Assembly: GCA_017893485.1 (NCBI GenBank)
Contig: CM030362.1
Coordinates: 35,533,565-35,597,564, forward strand
DNA length: 64,000 nt
Direction: 5' to 3'
Source: Hemerocallis citrina
Lineage: Eukaryota > Streptophyta > Magnoliopsida > Asparagales > Asphodelaceae
The translations under genes were made by a program, and so were the position numbers. How positions within the stretch are numbered: position 1 is the stretch's first letter; the number at the start of each line of letters is the position of its first letter. A model generated the notes under the pieces. It searched no databases, had not been told where the DNA came from, and was given only the letters and a program-made list of their open reading frames with translations. Positions 1 through 10,059 of this stretch are shown piece after piece.

Positions 1-2
1 CT

Positions 3-95
3 GGCACGTACCGACTGGCGGATATAGACGGCCGGCTCATCAGCCGACCCTGGAACGCCGAGCATCTAATGAAGTTCCTGGAGGAGCGAACCTAG
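3..95 (+). CDS. Gypsy pol polyprotein, C-terminal tail (partial)
   Basis: Reading frame 3 gives 30 residues up to a TAG stop at 93-95. It contains GTYRLADIDG, then RPWNAEHL and a charged end. A glycine-tyrosine-x-leucine segment followed by a tryptophan-asparagine and a leucine is the usual end of the integrase C-terminal region in plant Ty3/gypsy polyproteins. The rest of the polyprotein lies before the window. This segment fixes the + orientation of the element. Confidence 0.8.
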   Translation, partial: GTYRLADIDGRLISRPWNAEHLMKFLEERT

Positions 96-494
96 ATTCT
101 AACTTGTCTAGTGAGTATAAAACCCTGTTGTAAACTTTCATGTGTGAAGGGCGGCTTCGGCGACCGCCCCTATCTAGTAGGAGAGAAATCTCTTTTGTGT
201 CAAAACTTCAAACGACTCGGCAGATCGGCATCCGAGTCCTCACTCTGGCATCATTCCCAGCGTCTCGGTAGGCCCAACCCAGGTTCGGACCCGGGGGCTC
301 TTACTAAGGCCCCACGTTGATCCCTCGCGGATCGACGGAGCCGAACCACACCATCGATGTCGTTCACCGCCCTCCTTAACAGAGCAAAAGAGGAAAAGAA
401 TTCTTTATTCATACTCCTTTATTTGATTAGAAAAAACAAACAAAGACCATTACCGGACCACTCCACTCATCTCAAACGGGAGAAAGCCGCCATC

Positions 495-3398
495 TTAGGG
501 CCCCTCGAGTCCAACAAAGGGCGGGACCACTCCAACCGAACGGCCAGGATCCCTATCCTCATCATGACGTTCCCGAGGCTCAGCCACGGTCGACACACCA
601 GCCACAGAGCTCTGGGCATCCACTGGTCGCAGGCGCTCCAGCAGGAGCAGCGTAGGAGGAACCCCCTCCGCTCGCCGATCCGCGGAGGAAGATGTCGAGA
701 TGCCCAACATCGTCCTGAAGCGGTGTATCTCCATCTCCTTCTCCACTATGACATCTCGAAGTAGCCTCTCGGAAGAGGGTCTCTGTACCGAGGCATTCGA
801 CGTGGTATGTCCTAGCCCGACACCTCCGAGATCCCCGTCCGCCATCGCCCTCCTCAGCCGGCTCGCCTCCTCACTTAAGGCCTCAGACTTATTCCGATAA
901 TAATTAAAGGCCGCATCAGTGTCGCGAGCCCCCTTTCGATAGCGAACTAACGTGGCCTCCAGGGCCTCAACTTTGCTCCGGAGCCACGCCACGTCGGAGC
1001 GATGGGGGTCCGCCTCGGGAAGAGGAGCCGCAACCTACAAGAAAACCAGCCAACTCAAAACGCATAAGCAAGGAGGACTGGAAACATCCGGAGTCAGAAC
1101 ACTTGGCCGGTCAAAAAATCCATTTCTATAAATCGAGTCACTTCTTACAAAAAATGCGGTGGCCAGTCCGCGGGAGGCAAATACAATCGGAAGAGGGAAA
1201 TAGAAAAGCAAAAAGTTATACGACGTGTTTTCCCACCTCGGCATCAGCAAGCGGTTCCACGAGGGGGTCGACGGGCGGATCAGGAGCAGGCCCCTCTTCG
1301 ACAGGGGTCTTCGGTGTCCCCTCGACCTCCATGTCATACTCGAAATTGGACAGATCAAGGGTCGGGTAGAAGTGCCTCACGTGGCTGATTGCCCTCGCAT
1401 AACATGAATCCTGAGCATTGATCACCAGGAGCTGACTCGTCTCTGTCAGCTCTTTCCGCTCCTTGGCAAACTCCTTCTCCTGAGCCGCCATCTTCTCAGC
1501 CCATTCCCCCTTCTCCTTGTCGAAGGCCGTCTTCATCTCTTGCTCCCTCTTCTGAGAGCCTTTGAGCTCGGCCTTCACCTCCTTCGTTTCCTGCTCGGCC
1601 TTGTCCGCCCGATCGCGCTCCCGCTTCAAAGCAGCCTCGTAAAGGTCCCTCACGTGGGCCCCCTGCACGGTCGCTTGTAGCCACCGAACACAACTAAGGG
1701 AACCTCCTCTACAAAGTAATCACGAGACAAAAGAGGTTGACAGACTTACCAGCACATTGGCCCGTGCGAGGCGAGTATACGCCTCATCCAGGGTCTCGGT
1801 CTTCATCTCCGAACGATCCCGGGGGGTCGCCAACTTACTCGCCACCTCGACAGCTTGCCGCCCTCGGGTCAAACAGTCTCCCTCACGGATCGACCAACTC
1901 GGCACCCACGGTCGCCGAAGCCTCTCCTCTATCTCCGGATCCGCCCGAGATCCCTTCCCCTTATCAAGATCGGTGACCTTGCCTTGGTCTGGACCACTCT
2001 GGACCACCGCGTCCTTGACCGTCTCCGAACGAGCCCTTTTGACCCGCGGCTGAACAGGGGCCTCGGAAACCCCCGGGGACGACCCCCTCGTCTTCATCTT
2101 CTTCCTGGCCTCCTCCTTCTTTATTTCGAGCCTTTTCGCCTTAATCGACTCAGGATCCATACCTGCAAAAAAATCCAGTAAGGACAAATGAGCACAGAGG
2201 AACAATGAGGACAAAAAGAAAGAAACAACTACATACGTAGATCGGCCGGGCTCAGTCCGGCATTCACCAAGTGGCCCTCGGTCACCTTCGCCCAGTCGAT
2301 GCTATATGACAAACGGAGGCGCTCAACAAACCCCCATTCCTCGGTGGTCAGGTCCCTCGGCTTCGGCGTTTTATAGCTCGGCTTAGAGTGGTTCCACCGA
2401 GTGGGGATGTCCCAGGATTCCTCACTCCGGATCACCAGATACTTCTTCTTCCACTTCTTAATGGAGTCCGGATGACCGTGGACAACTTTCCCCTTGCCCC
2501 GGGGCGAAATGTAGTAGATACCCTCAGCCGACAAGCCGATCATCATCATCGCTCGGAAGACATCCAGCCGTAGAGGTACCCTCCGCTCCTCGCACAACAA
2601 CACGAAGCAGATGATCTGCTTCCAAGAATTGGGTCCGTACTGCATCGGTGCCAAGGTCGCCCAGTTCAACACCTCACGGATGAAAGGATGAACAGGCAGC
2701 CTCAGACCGGAGATAAAGGCATCCACGGGGAAGACGCAATACCGATCCGGCAGAGGGTCGGTCGGTCGAAGAGTGGAGCTCGGCAGCATGAGCTCGTAGC
2801 TGGACCCTATATGGTATGCCAACCGCAAAGCCTCCAAATTACCTGCCTCCAGAACGGTCGGAAGTGCGTCCACTATCACCCTCTTCCGGCTCGGCGACGA
2901 CGGTTGGACCCCACACGCCTCCTTATCAGAAAGATCGTCGGGGTACCAACGGAACGGCTTAGGCTGTACAGATGACCCTGTCCTTAAGGTAGCAGGCACC
3001 TGACTCGAGCCCCCTATCATCGACCCCTTCTTCTTCGAAGCCCTCTTTTTCTTCTTGGCCCGTTCCGGGGAGGGGGTAGATAATCGCCCCAGACCCGTCG
3101 GCATGGAGCTCGAACCCACGCCCTGACCTCCTACCTGAGCCCCTTCGACTCCCCCCTCCTCTCCAGGAACCAGCCCTAGAATCTGAACTTCGGCGGAACT
3201 ACCGTTCCCCTCCTCAGAATCACTACTCTCCACAACAAGAAACCTTCGAGACCGCAGCGGCTTCACATCATACATGGGCTGATCGTCGCCTACAGACTCC
3301 TCCTCTAGATCAGACTCCTCCCACGAAGTCGGTCTAGAGGCGGGTTTTGCGTTCCCTCCGGACGTCGACGCCGACGAGCCAGACTGAGCCCTATCCAT
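495..3398 (-). CDS. Antisense spliced gene of the Tat element (aORF), four-exon model
   Basis: Proposed exons on the minus strand are 3398-2237, 2162-1750, 1662-1237 and 1034-495, joined in frame to about 846 residues. Intron 1 has GTATGT and a T-rich tract before GCAG, intron 2 has GTAAGT and GTGCAG, and intron 3 has GTGGGA and TTGTAG. Intron 3 is the least certain: without it the protein stops at 1216. Exon 1 starts at an ATG (MDRAQSGSSAS) and encodes an acidic, serine-rich N-terminus, then a globular part with LPDRYCVFPVDAF and MQYGPNSWKQI. Exon 2 is lysine/arginine-rich and may hold a nuclear signal. Exons 3 and 4 are coiled-coil-like, rich in E, K, R and A. Tat elements are known to carry such antisense ORFs, whose function is unknown. 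The product resembles gag-like or plant transposon proteins only in general character. Confidence 0.7.
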
Positions 3399-3558
3399 CT
3401 GTACCTAAACTAAAACAAACTTACCAACAAACTGGAGGTCACTTCGGAAGAACGAGCCTGGTACAGCGAACGGTAGGGACGAAGACTGGGGTATTGAGAG
3501 ATTTTTTAGAAAAAGGAAGAGGCGAATAAGAAGGGAACGATAGGGGGAGAGGAGGGAA

Positions 3559-3569
3559 CATTTATAGAG
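3559..3569 (-). promoter_or_regulatory. Candidate TATA box of the antisense gene
   Basis: On the minus strand CTATAAATG lies about 160 bp upstream of the ATG at 3398, in a region with no other TATA-like word. The position suits a plant core promoter with a 5' leader of roughly 130 nt. It would let the antisense gene be transcribed independently of the LTR. Confidence 0.5.
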
Positions 3570-3768
3570 GGAAGAAACGACTCCTCGATTTCTGCTATCA
3601 CTGTTCACCGATTGACGTGTAGCGGGTGCCTGGAAAACCACGCCACGTCCTCGAAATGTGGGCCGCTGATGTCATCCGGGGCCAGGCTGGCGACCAGACA
3701 CAGGGGTCGGGCCAGATAAAGTACTCGGCGGAAAATTTTCTCTTTAAAAGATTTAGGGCTACAGGGCT

Positions 3769-4000
3769 CGGTCAGCTCCCCTCTCACCTGCGAACAACTT
3801 GGGGCTTACAGCCTCGGCAGCCGAAAACCCCAAATTGTTCCCGGGTGGCAGGAAAGCCACCACCGCCTGCGCCCTGGGTTCCAGAGATCGGTCGACTCCT
3901 CTCTCACCCTCGAACAACTCGGGGCTTAAGGCCTGGTCAGCCGAAACCCCAAATTGTTCGCGGGTGGGAGGAAAGCCACCATCACCTAGAACCCTAACAA
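3769..4000 (+). repeat. Two-copy tandem duplication, 120-bp period
   Basis: The segment starting CGGTCAGCTCCCCTCTCACC at 3769 recurs at 3889 with about 85% identity by eye. Each copy contains an inverted pair, CAACTTGGGG and CCCCAAATTGTT, flanking about 25 bp. The repeat lies in the long 3' UTR, upstream (on the minus strand) of the antisense gene. Confidence 0.75.
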
Positions 4001-4440
4001 AAAGAAGATCGACCCGCATATCCGAGGTTCTTCACCCCCAGATCCAGGAGACGATGGATACCCCTCCCGTCCTGATCTTTCTCGGGCCAGGCAACCGTAT
4101 AGGGGTCGTCTGACCCGAAAAAGGATCCGGACAGCAGAGTCGCCACCGATTCGAGGCCCATTGGCGCTACAAAGTTTATCAGAAGAGAGACGCCCGCCGA
4201 AGCAGACACCTCAGATGGCCGTTGAACCACCCTTTGCTGTGATCAAGCCTGCTAGGGGGGGAAAGGTATTTATAGCCTCCCCCAAAGACCAGCCTTTATG
4301 ACATTGGGAAGGCCAATCGACGGAAGCCCATGCGCCACCTGCGTTCAGGCTGGCGGCGTCATTTAATGCCCCTAGAAAATTGGAACATCACACGGATCCC
4401 GGAAGCGCCATCAAGACTCCGCTAAGACGACAGGCCACGC
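4001..4440. other. Non-coding spacer in the Tat 3' UTR
   Basis: No convincing gene. GC-rich sequence with a TATTTATA word near 4267 and a run of seven G near 4254. Short open frames on both strands lack recognisable domains. It links the 120-bp duplication to the 88-bp array. Confidence 0.5.
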
Positions 4441-4450
4441 GGCTCAAACC

Positions 4451-5275
4451 TTCTTCTCAGGAAGAATCACCGGCTCGCCATCACCCTTGCCGACACATAA
4501 TCCCTCGTCTTCTCGAGGTTCGGTCGAGCACCAGGGTACTCTTCTCAGGAAGAAACAATGGCTCGCCATCACCCTTGCCGACACATAATCCCTCGTCTTC
4601 TCGAGGTTCGGTTGAGCACCAGGGCCTTCTTCTCAGGAAGAATCACCGGCTCGCCATCACCCTTGCCGACACATAATCCCTCGTCTTCTCGAGGTTCGGT
4701 CGAGCATCAGGGTACTCTTCTCAGGAAGAAACAACGGCTCGCCATCACCCTTACCGACACGTAATCCCTCGTCTTCTCGAGGTTCGGTCGAGCACCAGGG
4801 CCTTCTTCTCAGGAAGAATCACCGGCTCGCCATCACTCTTGCCGACACATAATCCCTCGTCTTCTCGAGGTTCGGTCGAGCACCAGGGTACTCTTCTCAG
4901 GAAGAAACAACGGCTCGCCATCACCCTTGCCGACACATAATCCCTCGTCATCTCGAGGTTCGGTCGAGCACCAGGGCCTTCTTCTCAGGAAGAATCACCG
5001 GCTCGCCATCACCCTTGCCGACCCGTAATCCCTCGCCAAGCTCGAGGTCGGGTCTGACACCAGGGTGGTCTTCTCAGGAAGGCCAACGGCTCGCCATCAC
5101 CCTTACCGACCCATAATCCCTCCTCATCTCGAGGTTCGGTCCGGCACCAGGGTACTCTTCTCAGGAAGAAACAACAGCTCGCGTCACCCTTGTCGACACG
5201 TAATCCCTCGTCATCTCGAGGTTGGATCGAGTACCAGGGTACTCTCCTCCGGAAGATTCAACGATTTGCCATCCC
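4451..5275 (+). repeat. 88-bp tandem array with alternating A/B monomers
   Basis: The anchor CTTCTCAGGA recurs at 4453, 4541, 4629, 4717, 4805, 4893 and 4981 with exact 88-bp spacing, then near 5070 and 5157, with a diverged tenth copy near 5244. Copies alternate between GAAGAATCACCGGCTCG and GAAGAAACAACGGCTCG, preceded by GGGCCTT and GGGTACT respectively, so the real unit is a 176-bp dimer. The last three copies are more diverged. Each monomer contains CTTCTCGAGGTTCGG. Tandem arrays in the 3' UTR are a known feature of Tat elements and can seed satellites. Confidence 0.9.
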
Positions 5276-5322
5276 ATTTTCACGACCATGAACACTCCTC
5301 CCCGGCTAGCTCCCGCACCCCC

Positions 5323-5338
5323 GCAGGAGTGGGGGGCT
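5323..5338 (+). promoter_or_regulatory. Polypurine tract
   Basis: GCAGGAGTGGGGGGCTT sits immediately before the TGTGGTAGGG start of the LTR. This is the primer site for plus-strand synthesis in LTR retrotransposons and resembles the tract of other Tat elements. Confidence 0.7.
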
Positions 5339-5340
5339 TG

Positions 5341-6060
5341 TGTGGTAGGGTAAAAATGGCCTGGAGGCCCTACCAGGGCCCAATACAGCTCTCACTCAAG
5401 AAAGGTAAAAATAGCATTCTAGTTCGGCCTCGAACCACCGCAGGGTCAGCACCGAACCTCAAGTGCACCCCCACAGAACCAGCCTCCTCGTATCCGACGG
5501 GCTTCAGCGGTCCTCGGCCTCCGATCTATGACAGCTCTACGGGCCGTCCCCCCTCTCTGGCGAAGCAGGGGGATGACCTGGCACAGCCTAGGCCCTCCGA
5601 TTCTCCCAGAAGCACAGAAGACCCACGATCAGCCATGTCAGCTCCAAATACCACCCAGGGTTTTGCCACGTCAGCCCTATACCGCTCCTGGTATGGCCAC
5701 GTCTGCCCTAAACCCCCTGGGCCCTCTGCCACGTCAGGCCCATGGGCTTTCGGGTCCAGACCCGGCCCCCATGCAGATTCAAACCCGGTTGGGATTCCCT
5801 ATAAATACTAGACCCTCACCCACCTTTTCAGGTGATCAATCTTTTTCTACTTAAATTCACCTAGTTATTGCTACTCTCTCACAGAGACTGACTAGATCGT
5901 CGGAGGGTCCGCCACCGGGACAATCCCCGGTGTTTCAGGACCGTCTACAGGTACACAAGACCTCGGATCCGAATCCTCTGATCCGAGCCCAGATCTCCGA
6001 ATCACCCCGAGGTCGCCACAGGTTCCGCCCGGTCAGCCAAGGATCGTCAGACGAGCAGCA
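5341..6060 (+). repeat. 3' LTR of the Tat element
   Basis: About 720 bp, starting TGTGGTAGGG just after the polypurine tract and ending CAGACGAGCAGCA. It includes a TATA box near 5798, then CTGACTAGATCGTCGGAGGG and CACCGGGACAATCCCCGGTG, a layout typical of the R/U5 region of Tat LTRs. The base composition falls abruptly to AT-rich right after 6060, supporting the boundary. The mate LTR is outside the window. Confidence 0.75.
5798..5807 (+). promoter_or_regulatory. LTR TATA box
   Basis: CCTATAAATA within the 3' LTR, about 460 bp from its start. It is the likely U3 core promoter of the retrotransposon, and the same site in the upstream LTR would drive genomic RNA. Confidence 0.5.
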
Positions 6061-6540
6061 TTCTCCTTCAAATACAAATTGAGTCCGAACTCACACCTGG
6101 TGCATCCACACGTCTCCCAAAAATAAACCGCATCAGACTTGTACCACAAATTAAGATACTTGCTATGTTTTACACGTGGTTCCACATGTTGCAAAGTCAA
6201 ATATAAATGTGGGGATCCACAAATATGAACCTAATTAATCAAAACAAAAAACATACACTCACCAATAACCCTATCTTAACCTAACCCTAACACTAACCCG
6301 ACACTAACCTTATCTTAACCTAACCCTAACCCTAACCCTTGGTACAAAAATCTCGTAATTTAATTTTTTAACTTTCACAACACTTATTATGGTAACAAAT
6401 TTATAGTGGTTAGTTACGAGGTAGTAAATGGAAATTAATAAAAATTATAAACAATTTATGGGCATATTAATGTCACCTTGCACAGTTCAGGAGACAATTC
6501 TCGCAAAGAGTGAAGAGAAATTTGTAGAAAGGATAAAAAT
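6061..6540. other. AT-rich spacer with a telomere-like tract
   Basis: No gene. From about 6258 to 6341 there are CCTAACCCTAA-type words, including AACCTAACCCTAACCCTAAC and a repeated CTATCTTAACCTAACCCTAA. The unit is mostly CCCTAA rather than the plant telomere unit CCCTAAA, and it is degenerate. The rest is AT-rich flank of the mobile-domain gene block. Confidence 0.6.
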
Positions 6541-7190
6541 ATCTTCTTACTTAACCCGTTATTGAGGATAATGGGTTAAGTTATCCTAACACGTTATTAA
6601 CAATAACAGATTAAGTAAAACAATTTTCACAAAACTTGATCACCTACAGAGCTGAGATGAAAATTCTTCTGCCAATATATATCTACTTAACCCGTTATTA
6701 AGGGTAACGGGTTAATTGTTCTTAAGCCGTTATTCTCAATAACGGGTTAAGCTGAGTTATTTTGGCAGAACTTTGTCAACTAAAAACCTGGGATTAAAAA
6801 TCGTCTGCCATTATATGTGTTCTTAACCTGTCATTGTTGATAACAGGTTATGTGAGCTTAATCCGTTATTGACAATAACGGGGTAAGTTTACCTATTTTG
6901 GCAGAGCTATATCATGTACAGACCTGAGATTAAAAAACTTCGGCCAATATATGTCTTCTTAACCCGTTATTGTGGATAACGGGTTACCTAAAACTAACCC
7001 GTTACTGACAATAACGTGTTAAGTTTACCTATTTTGGCAGAACTATATCATGTACAGGCCAGTAGGTTAAAAAACTTCGGCCAATATATGTCTACTTAAC
7101 CCGTTATTGTCGATGACAGATTAGGTGTAGGTAATCCGTTATCTACAATGACGGGTTAGGTAGGAATATTTTGGCCCAATCAGTACAGGT
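6541..7190. repeat. 136-bp tandem array with palindromic AACCCGTTATT words
   Basis: Five copies start near 6553, 6689, 6825, 6961 and 7098. Each has two inverted word pairs of the form AACCCGTTATTG, short loop, then CAATAACGGGTT, followed by TATTTTGGCAGA and GCCAATATATG. Point mutations scatter over the copies while the palindrome architecture persists. The array lies about 500 bp beyond the 3' end of the mobile-domain gene. Confidence 0.85.
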
Positions 7191-7697
7191 GTCTTAGTGA
7201 AAAATACAACCTCACAACAACTCACAAGAATACTGAAACTGAGTTCACAACAATACAACCTCACAACAACAATTCATAGCACAAGAATCGAGAACTCAGT
7301 TCACAACAATACAACTACATATATATAACGGTAACCACAACAACTCAGAAATCCATGTTCCCAACAATATATATGTGAAGTTCAAAAATAGGACATTCAT
7401 TAGCCAATACTAATCTCACCAAATCGTTCGACTTCATTTCTGTATTGTTTACAACTACCTATTACAAGTCATTCACTACCAAAAAATATAAACAAACAGT
7501 TGATATACAAATTGTTTAATCGTTCGACTACATTTCTGGATCCCTTCAACTATCTTCATGGTTGAGTTCCGCGGATGCCCGATAATTATCTATAACATTT
7601 ATAAATAGAGAAACAAACAGTGGTTCTTAGTTATTTGAAGGGAATAAAATAAAAAACCAAGCAGTAAAATACTGCTTAACCAACCTATTGTTAGATA
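7191..7697. other. AT-rich intergenic DNA
   Basis: No gene or strong repeat beyond a few CAACAATACAACCTCACAAC-like direct repeats at 7205-7320. It may be the 3' flank of the minus-strand gene that ends at 7698. Confidence 0.5.
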
Positions 7698-9942
7698 CTA
7701 CCTTTTACGACCACGCGGTTTGCGACCACTTGGTGATAGATGTTCAGGTGGGTTCCTCTTTCGTTGAGGATTCCGTCGTCTACCCTCGGTTTCGGGAGAT
7801 TGAGGGTTATCATCTTCCCAAGGCTCCGTCTCATCTTCAATTTGTGGTTGTTGGGGTTGTAGTTGTTGTGGCTCAATCATGCGAATTCCCCTACTCACAG
7901 TTTGTTTTCGCCTAAAACCTGTTGATGGCAAGTTGGATTTCAAATAGGCCTCAACTTGTGGACCTTCACCCGCGTCCTCCAGAGTGCGACGGCACGAGGC
8001 TAGCATCTCCCGGATTACCGCCTTGAAGCTCTCGGGTATCCTAGTCTTCAGGATGCGAGCAGCTGTTCGAACAACCTCCCATGCGTTTTCAATCTACAGT
8101 TGGTGAAAAATTCCAATTTATAAACATCATTCATAATTAGCGGCATCAATTAAATACAGTACATGTGCAAAAATTATATGAAATTTGACTGACCATTTTT
8201 CGCTATGTCTCAGCCCTTGGTTGGTACATCGGCTGGGAGGAGGAATATGCTGGAGCTGGTTCTGCCTGGGTAGGGGGAATGGGAAGTTGCACACCAGCTG
8301 GTACGACGGCCTTTGGAGAAACATACAACTGGACTATTCGCTTGTACCACATCATGTATGCCTGCTGGAGGGAGCCATCATATGGTATCGCGACGTACAT
8401 CATATTCGGTGTCATTTGTCACCGCATGGTGTTCCAGTTGGCTACATGGTAACGATGGTAATCAGCCCAATCGAAGTTGGGCACTCGTCCCGTTCCCCTG
8501 ACCTCGTGCAACTTTTTATCATAAGACCTGACCTCGGGAATCTTCTGTTGATATCCGAATTGCCGCAAGACTCTATCAGGATATTGGAACTCGACGACTC
8601 CAAAATTCACAAGAGGTGCAGCCGTCAACCAAAGGGATCTGTCTACGCAGACTGGAGGAACCTGTTGCAACCTGTCGGCTGAGTACGGTTCCCAATTGAT
8701 GAACTCGTCCCACAGGTTGTCTAACTCATCTCTGTAGTAGGTTAAAGATTGGCGTGGGTTATCAACCCACGTGTGCCGGCCCGCCCAATATGCTCCTAGA
8801 GGAGGTAACAACTCCGCTGCCCCCGGGGCGTCCAACCAATCCGGTGTAACCTCAACAATACGGGGACGTCCGATGTGGATGCGTTCCCCCCTCCAGATCT
8901 GCAGTAGCACCATTGGGCCACCCATCTATACGCCACCTAAAGAACATGTGCATAAATTCCTATATAGTAGCGCCAGTACCGCACTCCCCCAACTAAAATG
9001 ACCCGCATACCGAAAATCCTCCAACAACCGTAGGTACATTAGCGGCACGGTTGATCCGGATGAGTTCGGGAAGATAAGTCCCCCTATCAAACTAAAAATG
9101 TATGCACGTGCATAGTACGTCAGGGTTTGCTCGTCCGAATCGGCATCCAAATATTCCTCCTCGAACTGAAATTTTAACCAGCTGATGTACAGTGATTTAC
9201 CATCGAAAGCGTCAGCCATCACTTCTTCCTCCACTTTATCTTTCGCAGCTTCTATTTGTTCATACAATAAATCTTCATCAAAATTTGCGGGGACATTTTC
9301 GCGGATATCTTTTTCAGCAGCCTCTTTCCTTTGGAGAAATATCGACTGCAGGTCGATACCGAGTAAGTCACGAACAAATTCAACTCGATCGAAGTCCATG
9401 TTCCCCGTCACGGCAACCCCATCTATTGGTAGTTTAGTTATCATTGCCACATCCTGTAGGGTCACAGTCATCTCACCCACTGGTAGGTGAAATGTGTGGG
9501 TCTCCGGCCTCCATCGCTCGACTAGAGCTGTAAGGAGTGGCCGATCTAGCTTCACTGAGTGAATGAATCTAGCTCCGTAGAAACCGGCCTCCACCACATA
9601 CGGCGTGATACGGGGGTCGAAAGGAAGAACTGCGTGCTTCCGGAAATTACATTTTTTATCGGACCCATTCCATACGGCTTCGGATCGGTGTTTGGGTTGC
9701 AAGGTGAGTATGGTTGTGTCCACGGGTCCGAGTGATGTAATGGGAACCGAGGATGATGGACCTACCTCAGCAGATGTGGATTGACGGCCACCAACCTACA
9801 CAAATAAATATAACAAATGTTATTATTGAGACAATGTTACATATTTGTATTTAAAACCAACAATAATATTCAATCTTACCTCAGTAGTTGGTGCGCCACT
9901 AGTGTTACCGGACGGGCTTCTCGGTTGCCTTATTCTGGCCAT
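7698..9942 (-). pseudogene. Plant mobile domain (PMD/MAIN-like) protein, three in-frame stops
   Basis: Model: exon 1 9942-9880 (starts MARIRQPRSPSG; donor GAG/GTAAGA), exon 2 9795-8194 (acceptor GTGTAG), exon 3 8093-7698 (acceptor CTGTAG), all joined in phase 0, 687 codons. Exon 2 carries the hallmark of the plant mobile domain: ALVERWRPETHTFHLPVGEM, then TLQDVAMITKLPIDG, FSWGSAVLALLYR, GGPMVLLQIW and YPDRVLRQFGYQQ. Exon 3 gives a helical segment and a basic tail ending GRKPRGRKR. The frame is kept over the whole length, but TAG at 8926-8928, TGA at 8419-8421 and TAG at 8203-8205 interrupt it. PMD proteins occur both as host MAIN-type genes and as cargo of plant transposons. The flanking arrays favour a transposon context here. 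Confidence 0.8.
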
Positions 9943-10059
9943 TTATCTATTTGACAAAAAATTTAAAATGTGGTTGGTACAAATGAATACAAAACAAACA
10001 TACCGAGATTTTGGGGAAAAACACACGAATGAAAACAAAAAAAGAACTGAAGGTGAAAT
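9943..10059. other. 5' flank of the PMD gene
   Basis: Short AT-rich stretch upstream (minus strand) of the ATG at 9942, leading directly into the 340-bp array. No clear TATA box was found. Confidence 0.4.

Larger units (their letters stand above)
1..6060 (+). mobile_element. Ty3/gypsy Tat-lineage LTR retrotransposon, 3' part
   Basis: The window opens inside the element. In order it shows the last 30 codons of pol on the + strand, a gene on the opposite strand, a tandem array, a polypurine tract and a 3' LTR. A long 3' untranslated region with an antisense ORF and tandem repeats is characteristic of the Tat group (Grande, RIRE2, Retand relatives). The 5' LTR, gag and most of pol lie upstream of the window, so no target-site duplication can be checked. 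The block is much richer in GC and CpG than the rest of the window, and its antisense gene has no stops in the exons, which suggests a younger insertion than its neighbours. Confidence 0.85.

Noticed and set aside
4451..5275. Possible CRISPR array
   Set aside because: The units are contiguous 88-bp tandem copies without unique spacers, in a eukaryotic retrotransposon.
4380..5811. Open frames across the 88-bp array and the LTR
   Set aside because: 88 is not a multiple of three and frames open on both strands reflect the repeat. No domain is seen, and the region is 3' UTR and LTR of the Tat element.
8185..8682. Plus-strand ORF of 165 codons
   Set aside because: Lies opposite the PMD exon, which has recognisable motifs. 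The plus frame has none.
9185..9490. Plus-strand ORF of 101 codons
   Set aside because: Antisense shadow of the PMD exon, low complexity in serine, no domain.
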